A DNA stretch of 64,000 bases, taken from NCBI RefSeq assembly GCF_024296665.1, contig NZ_CP100762.1:248001-312000 (forward strand), given 5' to 3'. The notes below the pieces were generated by a model. It worked only from the letters and a program-made list of their open reading frames with translations, did not search any database and was not told the DNA's origin. A program made the position numbers and the translations under genes. Shown piece by piece: positions 58,999-64,000 of the stretch (within the stretch, counting starts at the first letter, position 1; each line of letters starts with the position of its first letter). Source of the DNA: Salinilacihabitans rarus (GTDB lineage Archaea > Halobacteriota > Halobacteria > Halobacteriales > Natrialbaceae).

Positions 58999-59298
58999 AT
59001 GGAACTGCGGGTCACCGAGAGCAGCGAGGACGAACTCTCGATCGAGATCGCCGGCGAGGACCACACGTTCATGAACGTGCTGAAAGGTGCCCTGCTGGAA
59101 CACGACGCCGTCGCCGCGGCGACCTACGACATGAACCCCGAGCAGTCGGGCGGCCAGACCGACCCGATCCTGACGATCAAGACCGACGGTGGCGTGGACC
59201 CCCTCGACGCCCTCGAGGAGGCCGCCGCGAGCATCCGCGAGAAGACGGCCGCGTTCCGCGAGGCGTTCGAGACGGCCGCGGACGAGCAGACGGCGTAG
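58999..59298 (+). CDS. rpoL: DNA-directed RNA polymerase subunit L
   Basis: The ATG at 58999 ([21 protein letters not shown]) gives 99 residues, the normal size. The conserved segment [35 protein letters not shown] is the alpha-like dimerisation motif shared with eukaryotic RPB11. RpoL pairs with RpoD in the assembly platform of the archaeal RNA polymerase. The open frame further upstream overlaps the divergent rhomboid promoter region and is not needed. It is convergent with the zinc-ribbon membrane protein gene. Confidence 0.95.
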   Translation: MELRVTESSEDELSIEIAGEDHTFMNVLKGALLEHDAVAAATYDMNPEQSGGQTDPILTIKTDGGVDPLDALEEAAASIREKTAAFREAFETAADEQTA

Positions 59299-59373
59299 GG
59301 TTCGAACCGGCCCGCCGACGCTGGTACGTCGCTTCTTCGGGTTCCGGCGCGAACAGCGCCGCGGGCGCCCGGT

Positions 59374-59742
59374 TCAGGGAAGCCCCGGCAGGGAGACGGC
59401 GCCGGTCGCGACGAGTACGAGCGCGAGGCCGACGGCGACGAGGATGGGCAGGTAGGGCTTTGCGACCTCGACCCAGCCCGGCGCGACGAGGTCCTCGCTG
59501 GCGGCCGTGGCGTCGAACGCCGTCTTCTCGAGGTCGTGACCGCCACAGCGCGAACACGGCGGATTGTTCTTGACGTGCTGGCGGCCGCAGTCCGAACAGA
59601 CCCAGACGTACTGGGGGCCGGTGTCGACGGTCCGCGACGACGGGTCGGCCTCGGCCGGTTCGAAGACGTTGTGGCCACACGCGTCGCAGGGAGGATCGTT
59701 CTCGGCGTGGGCTTTCCCACACCACGTACACCGCCACGTCAC
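59374..59742 (-). CDS. Double zinc-ribbon membrane protein
   Basis: A 122-residue protein. Two CxxC pairs form the first ribbon (CTWCGKAHAENDPPCDACG, residues 5-23) and two more the second (CSDCGRQHVKNNPPCSRCGG, about 49-68), with near-identical spacing, so the ribbon is internally duplicated. A single C-terminal membrane span (YLPILVAVGLALVLVATG) anchors it, ribbons inside. It lies 78 bases upstream of the hisF stop on the same strand. Function unknown; a membrane-tethered nucleic-acid or protein adaptor is possible. Confidence 0.82.
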   Translation of the reverse strand: MTWRCTWCGKAHAENDPPCDACGHNVFEPAEADPSSRTVDTGPQYVWVCSDCGRQHVKNNPPCSRCGGHDLEKTAFDATAASEDLVAPGWVEVAKPYLPILVAVGLALVLVATGAVSLPGLP

Positions 59743-59820
59743 CCCTAGAACGGGGGACCGGGGTGGTATAAGGGTACGGGAATCCGGCCGCGTCGGCGGT
59801 CGAAGCGGGAACGGCCGAAC

Positions 59821-60636
59821 CTACGGGCGAACGGGAACGCCGCGCTCGTCGAGGTACGCCTTGACCTCGGGGATCGAGTACTCGCCGAAGTGGAAGATAG
59901 AGGCCGCCAGCCCGGCGTCGGCGCCGGCCTCGGTGAACACCTCGTGCATGTCCTCGGGCCCGCCACAGCCGGAGGAGGCGATGACGGGCGTGTCGACGGT
60001 CTCGCAGACGGCCTTCGTCAGCGGGACGTCGTAGCCGTCCTTGGTGCCGTCCTTGTCGATGGAGTTGACGAACAGTTCGCCCGCGCCGCGGGCCTCGGCC
60101 TCGGCGGCCCACTCCAGCACGTCGATCCCGGTGCCCTCGCGGCCGCCCTTCTTGGTGCACTCGAACCAGCAGGACTCGCCGTCGACCTCGACGTAGTGCT
60201 CGCCGCCCTCGTCGTACCGGCGGCGGGCGTCGACGCTGATGACGATACACTGGCTGCCGAACGCCCTGGCGCCCTCGGTGACGAGTTCGGGCCGTTCGAG
60301 CGCGCCCGTGGTGATCGACACCTTGTCCGCACCCGCACGCAGGGTCTCCTTGATGTCCGCGACGGTGCGGATCCCGCCGCCGACCGTGAGGGGGATGAAC
60401 ACCTCGTCGGCCACGTCGCGGACGACGTCCAGCATCGTCTCGCGGCCCTCGGCCGAGGCCGTGATGTCGAGGAAGACGAACTCGTCGGCGCCGGCCTCGT
60501 TGTAGGCGCGGGCCATCTCGACCGGGTCGCCCGTGTACTGCAGGTCCTCGAAGTGGACGCCCGTGTAGACCGCCGCGTTCCCGTCGTCGTCGAGGTCGAC
60601 GTCGATACACGGGATGATTCGCTTGGTCAGTACCAT
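59821..60636 (-). CDS. hisF: Imidazole glycerol phosphate synthase cyclase subunit
   Basis: A 271-residue TIM barrel starting [19 protein letters not shown]. The catalytic aspartates are Asp12 (PCIDVD) and Asp136 (VISVDA). The phosphate-binding sites are seen in [12 protein letters not shown] and [12 protein letters not shown]. HisF uses ammonia from HisH to turn PRFAR into imidazole glycerol phosphate and AICAR. Compared with bacterial HisF it has a short insertion ([20 protein letters not shown]) after Asp136. No other his genes adjoin it, as is usual in haloarchaea, where they are scattered. Confidence 0.96.
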   Translation of the reverse strand: MVLTKRIIPCIDVDLDDDGNAAVYTGVHFEDLQYTGDPVEMARAYNEAGADEFVFLDITASAEGRETMLDVVRDVADEVFIPLTVGGGIRTVADIKETLRAGADKVSITTGALERPELVTEGARAFGSQCIVISVDARRRYDEGGEHYVEVDGESCWFECTKKGGREGTGIDVLEWAAEAEARGAGELFVNSIDKDGTKDGYDVPLTKAVCETVDTPVIASSGCGGPEDMHEVFTEAGADAGLAASIFHFGEYSIPEVKAYLDERGVPVRP

Positions 60637-60713
60637 GCTGTGGGTCTCGCGCGGACGTTCGCGCCCGGGGTAGTAAAGGCGTCTGGATCGGGCGATTCGC
60701 GCTCCCTCGACGG

Positions 60714-62078
60714 TCAGTCCGCGAGCAACCGGTCGCGAAACGCCGCGACGGCCTCGGGCAGGACCTCGAGTTCCGCACGCAGGCGGGCGTAGCGGCCGTA
60801 CTCTTTGTCGATCGAGACGACCACCTCGGGGTCGTGGTCGGCGGCACGGCGCACCGTGCCGTCGATCCACTCGAACGATCGCAACGTCTCCGAGAGGGCG
60901 TACGAACCGGGTGACGGCTCGGAGACGGGAAGTTCCTCGCGCGCGGCGGCCGCCGCCTCGATCGCCCGTTCGCGTTCGTCGCGGATCTCGGCGACGTCGG
61001 AGGGGGCCGCGACCGTCCCCTCCGCCATCCGGTCGCGGAGGCGCTCGAACGCCCGGTACGTCCGTTCGAACTCGAGCGCGCGGTAGAGCCCGGTTCCGAG
61101 GTCGCCGTCGGCCCGCGCCGTCTCCGTCCCGTCGCGAGCGTCGACGACCGAACCGCCGAACCGCCAGAGGGTGAATTCGAGTCGATCGTCGTCGAGGTCG
61201 CCGACGCCGACCGCGTCGTACCACTCCTCGCCGTCCTGCTCGGGAAAGTCGACGGCCGCGGCGCGGTCGATCGAGCGGTCGAGGGCAGCCTCGAAGATCG
61301 GCTCGAACGTGGTCGCGTCGTCGAGTCCCGCCTCGTACCGCTCCTCGAAGTGGTCCCAGACGTCGGCCGTCGCCGTCGCGAACTCGACGTCGCCCGCGGT
61401 CTCGCCGACTTCGATGACGTTCGCGTCGACGCGCCGCCGGTCGAGCGACGCGGTGGCGCGGTCGAGGTCCGACTCGAGTTGCTGGTAGTACAGCGCCGCC
61501 CGGAGCCGTCCGTCGTCGGCGTCGTCGCCACGGTACTCGATTCCCCCGCGCCGGTCCTCGATCGCCGACCGGACGGTCTCGCGTTCGGTCGCGAGGTCGT
61601 CGACGAGCGCCTCCATCTCCTCGTCGATGGCGCGCAGCGTGGTCGACGACGCCCGCGCGGACTCGCGGGCCTCTCGAAGGTCGCGCAGCGCGTGGTACAG
61701 GTCGTCGCCCGTCGCGTCGGCGGCCTCTCCCCGGGTTCGGACGGCGTCGTCCCGATGCTCCGCGATCGACTCGCGGACGACCCCGTTGGGGACGTCGTCG
61801 GGACCGAGCGATTCCGGGACGTCGGCCAGGAGTTCGTCGACCCGTTCGATCGCCGCCTCGCGGGCGCCGCGTTCGGGCCGGACCGGCACCGGCCACTTGA
61901 CCGCCGGCGGCGACGGCGCGTCCGCCAGCACGGCCTCGGCGTCCGCGGCGGTGAACGTCGTCGAGTCGGTTTCCGAGGGGCGAACCTCGCTACAGCCAGC
62001 GAGGGCGACGCCGGCGCTCGCGGCGAGGCCGGCGAGGAACGCCCGCCGACGGGAGCGCGGCGTTCGTTCGCCCGTCAT
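60714..62078 (-). CDS. Tat lipoprotein of unknown function, helical
   Basis: A 454-residue protein with a Tat lipoprotein signal: PRSRRRAFLAGLAASAGVAL then AGC (Cys29). The mature part is strongly helical and acidic, with long stretches rich in Glu, Arg and Ala (DLYHALRDLREARESARASS, ALYYQQLESDLDRATASLDR). The C-terminal third ends in EYGRYARLRAELEVLPEAVAAFRDRLL. It resembles other haloarchaeal secreted helical proteins of unknown function. Its start overlaps the stop of the upstream lipoprotein gene by ATGA, so the two are translated together and probably work side by side at the cell surface. Confidence 0.8.
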   Translation of the reverse strand: MTGERTPRSRRRAFLAGLAASAGVALAGCSEVRPSETDSTTFTAADAEAVLADAPSPPAVKWPVPVRPERGAREAAIERVDELLADVPESLGPDDVPNGVVRESIAEHRDDAVRTRGEAADATGDDLYHALRDLREARESARASSTTLRAIDEEMEALVDDLATERETVRSAIEDRRGGIEYRGDDADDGRLRAALYYQQLESDLDRATASLDRRRVDANVIEVGETAGDVEFATATADVWDHFEERYEAGLDDATTFEPIFEAALDRSIDRAAAVDFPEQDGEEWYDAVGVGDLDDDRLEFTLWRFGGSVVDARDGTETARADGDLGTGLYRALEFERTYRAFERLRDRMAEGTVAAPSDVAEIRDERERAIEAAAAAREELPVSEPSPGSYALSETLRSFEWIDGTVRRAADHDPEVVVSIDKEYGRYARLRAELEVLPEAVAAFRDRLLAD

Positions 62079-62779
62079 TCCTGGTCACCCCCGTCGGCGG
62101 TCCCGTTCGACTCGCTCGTTTCGGTTCCGTTCGGTGGGGCCAGCGGTTCCGACACGTACCGGCACATCGCGCTCTCGGAACTGCCCCGGCTTCGGGGCCG
62201 CTCCTCGTAGGGTCGATCGACCCTGCAGAGGACCGCCTCCATCACGTCCCTGTCGGCCTCACAGCGAGTCGTCGGCTCTTTCAGCCACCGACAGTAGTGG
62301 ATCTTGAACTCCTCGTCCCGGGCCTCGACCGCCTCGACCTCCCTGCGGTAGCAGTCGCCGATGGACCGCTGGTCGATCGCGACCGTCTCGTTCTCGAAGT
62401 CGGTCCCCTCGACGAACGTTCGGATGGTCTCTCGCCCGTCCTCGTCGGCTTCGACGTGAAGTTCCTCGGCCGCGGCCTCGTCGGTGACGAACAGGATCGA
62501 CGTCACGCCGACCGGGAGGGGTTCGTCCTCGGGGGTCTCCGCGACCTCCCGGGCCGTCTCCTCGTCCTCGAAGAGGAACGGCTCGTCGGCGTCGCTCCGG
62601 ACGAAACGAACCGCGTACTCGTGGGTCGACGAGCGCTCGACGCCCGGGCCGACCGCGGTTTCGCGTCCCGTCGACGACGAACTCGGCCGATCGTCGCCGG
62701 TACACCCGGCGAGGACGACGCCGAGACAACCGCTCGCGGCGGCGAGGAGGCGCCGCCGGGAGTGCAAACTGGAGGGCAT
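62075..62779 (-). CDS. Tat lipoprotein of unknown function
   Basis: The ATG at 62779 (MPSSLHSRRRLLAAASGCLG) gives 234 residues with a twin-arginine lipoprotein signal (SRRRLLAAASGCLGVVLAGC). The mature part has four or more Cys residues in the second half (GDCYRREVEAV, HYCRWLKEPTTRCEADRDV, AVLCRVDRPYEE, SAMCRYVSE), which could make disulfides outside the cell. The front half is a beta-alpha domain (SILFVTDEAAAEELHVEAD). It is translationally coupled to the helical lipoprotein gene downstream. Confidence 0.8.
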   Translation of the reverse strand: MPSSLHSRRRLLAAASGCLGVVLAGCTGDDRPSSSSTGRETAVGPGVERSSTHEYAVRFVRSDADEPFLFEDEETAREVAETPEDEPLPVGVTSILFVTDEAAAEELHVEADEDGRETIRTFVEGTDFENETVAIDQRSIGDCYRREVEAVEARDEEFKIHYCRWLKEPTTRCEADRDVMEAVLCRVDRPYEERPRSRGSSESAMCRYVSEPLAPPNGTETSESNGTADGGDQE

Positions 62780-62891
62780 CGTCCGAAACTCGTACCCCTC
62801 GGATAAATACTCTCCGAACGACACGTCTGCGGGGAGTCGTCGCGGCGTCGCTGTAGACGGTTTTAAGGTGCTGAACCGGAAACCCTCGCGT

Positions 62892-63080
62892 ATGGCAGAC
62901 GAGAGCGAGTCCACGGACGAAGGGGAAGGGGACTCGGCGGCGACGGTCGGCCACGACCGCGTCGCCGAGCGGACGACGGCGCCGATGAGCGAGTTCGGAG
63001 CGAGGGAGACCGCCGTCGGCGCGCTCGTGGCGGTCGTCGGCGTCGCCGTCGCGTTCGGAATCCCGCTCGTCGCGTTCTGA
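62892..63080 (+). CDS. Small single-span membrane protein (DUF7550-like)
   Basis: The ATG at 62892 (MADESESTDEGEGDSAATVG) gives 62 residues. An acidic N-terminal half carrying a conserved-looking segment HDRVAERTTAPMSEF precedes one C-terminal membrane span (AVGALVAVVGVAVAFGIPLVAF). The pattern of an acidic head and a terminal anchor fits a small haloarchaeal family I recall as DUF7550. Function unknown. It is divergent from the lipoprotein gene and convergent with the RHH gene. Confidence 0.75.
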   Translation: MADESESTDEGEGDSAATVGHDRVAERTTAPMSEFGARETAVGALVAVVGVAVAFGIPLVAF

Positions 63081-63094
63081 GGAGAGAAGAGCAG

Positions 63095-63307
63095 CTAGAA
63101 GACGTACTCGTCGTCGTGGCCCATCATTCCGTCGTCTTCGAGCCCCGGCTCCTCCTCGTCCATCGGCCCACTGGTCTTGTAGGCTTTGATCCCCGTCGAG
63201 AGGAGGTCCTCGATGGCCTCCTCCCGATTGACGAACTCGCCGCGCTCGACCATCTGCGTGATCTGCATCTCGAGGTGCTCCGGGATCGTGATCTCTACTT
63301 TCGGCAT
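63095..63307 (-). CDS. Ribbon-helix-helix DNA-binding protein
   Basis: A 70-residue protein: the strand PKVEITIPEHL, then the two helices EMQITQMVERGEFVNREEAI and EDLLSTGIKAY make a complete CopG/Arc-type ribbon-helix-helix domain, followed by an acidic tail (MDEEEPGLEDDGMM). Such proteins bind DNA as dimers through the strand. No toxin gene follows, so it is more likely a stand-alone regulator than an antitoxin. A TATA-like GGTATTTAACTTTG lies just upstream (63330-63343, minus strand reading reversed). Confidence 0.85.
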   Translation of the reverse strand: MPKVEITIPEHLEMQITQMVERGEFVNREEAIEDLLSTGIKAYKTSGPMDEEEPGLEDDGMMGHDDEYVF

Positions 63308-63447
63308 CTGATTCGGGTTTCGGCGAGGGGGTATTTAACTTTGACGGGGATAATACACCGAAGGAAAAGAAAAATTCACACCGTGATAACTTTCTTTGGG
63401 CGGAACCGGAAATCGAACGCTTCCGCGTCGGGACGAGGCCGGGCCCG

Positions 63448-63747
63448 CTAGCGGTTCCCCATCATCGAGTCGATGGCGTTCCTGAGCGTCGACCCCGGCT
63501 GGGTGATCGTGTTGAGCTGCTGGCGCATCTTGCGCTGGTTGAAGTAGCTGGCGAACGCGAGGATCGTCGGCGGCCAGAGGCCGACGAACAGCCCCCGTTC
63601 GCGGTCGCCGCGCAGGAAGAAGTAGTACCACGCGAGCCCCACGGACGCCGCCGACGCGAGGGCCGCCGGCCCTATGGCCTGTTCGCTTACCTCTTCTGCC
63701 GCCTCTCCTGACATCTCCCGTTCGGAAATCTTCTGTCTGGTCGCCAT
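63448..63747 (-). CDS. Small membrane protein of unknown function
   Basis: The ATG at 63747 (MATRQKISEREMSGEAAEEV) gives 99 residues. Two hydrophobic segments lie at about 28-46 and 56-72 (AALASAASVGLAWYYFFLRG and GLFVGLWPPTILAFASYF), followed by a basic amphipathic tail with QRKMRQQLNTITQPGSTLRN. It is a conserved-looking haloarchaeal membrane protein, function unknown. It lies upstream of the RHH gene on the same strand with a 140-base gap. Confidence 0.75.
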   Translation of the reverse strand: MATRQKISEREMSGEAAEEVSEQAIGPAALASAASVGLAWYYFFLRGDRERGLFVGLWPPTILAFASYFNQRKMRQQLNTITQPGSTLRNAIDSMMGNR

Positions 63748-63782
63748 GCGATCCAACGGTCCACGAGCCGATACTAAGCGGT

Positions 63783-63824
63783 GGCGAGGGTTTCGGGTGG
63801 TACCGAGCTGTTGGTACCCTCGCC
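63783..63824. promoter_or_regulatory. Nested inverted repeats in the last intergenic region
   Basis: GGCGAGGGT (63783-63791) and ACCCTCGCC (63816-63824) are perfect inverted repeats. Inside them GGTACC occurs twice (63799-63804 and 63813-63818), 14 bases apart. This may be an operator or a hairpin before the gene that leaves the window. Confidence 0.4.
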
Positions 63825-63971
63825 GCGGCCGTTACGATCCGTTTAGGCGCCGGTGCCCGCGGGCGAATGCCGGATTTACCGCGCGCCGTCCGGCCGCCGG
63901 TCGAGGCGGCCGTAGCCACCTCGATTCGGGGGAACGTTACGCCTACGTACGTCGGGGCCTACCTCCGCGTA

Positions 63972-64000
63972 TGCGAGACGTCACGGACCTCTACCGGGAG
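63972..64000 (+). CDS. Start of a gene running out of the window
   Basis: An ATG at 63972 opens MRDVTDLYRE and is still open at the end. Ten residues are too few to identify a family. Another frame from 63867 is also open to the end, but its composition is less like a haloarchaeal gene. Confidence 0.4.

Noticed and set aside
63095-63307. The ribbon-helix-helix gene as an antitoxin of a toxin-antitoxin pair.
   Set aside because: No toxin-like gene follows or precedes it within the operon distance; neighbouring small genes encode membrane proteins.

Overview
The window is chromosomal DNA of a haloarchaeon (class Halobacteria). The DNA is GC-rich, the proteins are very acidic, and twin-arginine signals with or without a lipobox dominate the exported proteins. 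Archaeal informational genes (SRP19, GAR1, RpoL, GatE, Dph2, TrmJ) sit beside haloarchaeal hallmarks: a CetZ tubulin, a salactin-type actin, a HalOD1 protein, a halocyanin-like cupredoxin and a PGF-CTERM protein. The genus cannot be fixed from the sequence. I saw no rRNA, no complete tRNA and no CRISPR array.

Layout. 1-9.3 kb: end of a Gfo/Idh/MocA oxidoreductase, a sugar-phosphate isomerase/epimerase, HalOD1 protein, photolyase, PAP2-family membrane protein, peptide-type solute-binding lipoprotein, CetZ, then an SDR + F420-type oxidoreductase pair. 9.4-16.5 kb: pterin pyrophosphokinase (MptE) and a dihydropteroate synthase-like protein, a hypothetical + TrmJ pair, a lipoprotein, GatE and a cupredoxin. 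16.7-20.3 kb: divergent cobalamin importer btuC-btuD / btuF. 20.3-25.7 kb: SRP19-GAR1-presenilin-like protease, a lipoprotein, CysS, BolA and small proteins. 25.7-34.9 kb: two tandem, diverged copies of a complete sugar ABC importer (binding protein, two permeases, ATPase), all on the minus strand. 35-39.1 kb: fumarase, a small zinc-finger protein and a YdbS/YdbT-like PH-domain pair.

39.1-50.5 kb is more accessory. A tyrosine recombinase overlaps a gene for a small probable DNA-binding protein, and non-coding DNA flanks the pair and carries a short inverted repeat on both sides. Next come a formyltransferase + deacetylase-like pair, a divergent HisG-like protein beside a very acidic coiled-coil protein, an MBL hydrolase, a DUF4397 protein, and a second photolyase whose longest reading frame begins with a Tat-like signal. 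50.5-64 kb returns to core-type genes: a two-domain HTH regulator, Dph2, a YlbF-like protein, a membrane protein beside salactin, METTL5-like methyltransferase, rhomboid, RpoL, HisF, two overlapping lipoprotein genes and small regulators.

The most promising loci for new biology are the recombinase module with its inverted repeats (39.5-41.6 kb), the membrane protein-salactin pair (53.6-55.6 kb), the HisG-like/coiled-coil pair (43.4-45.9 kb) and the Tat-prefixed photolyase (48.3 kb). All functional statements come from reading motifs and gene order; no database search was run.
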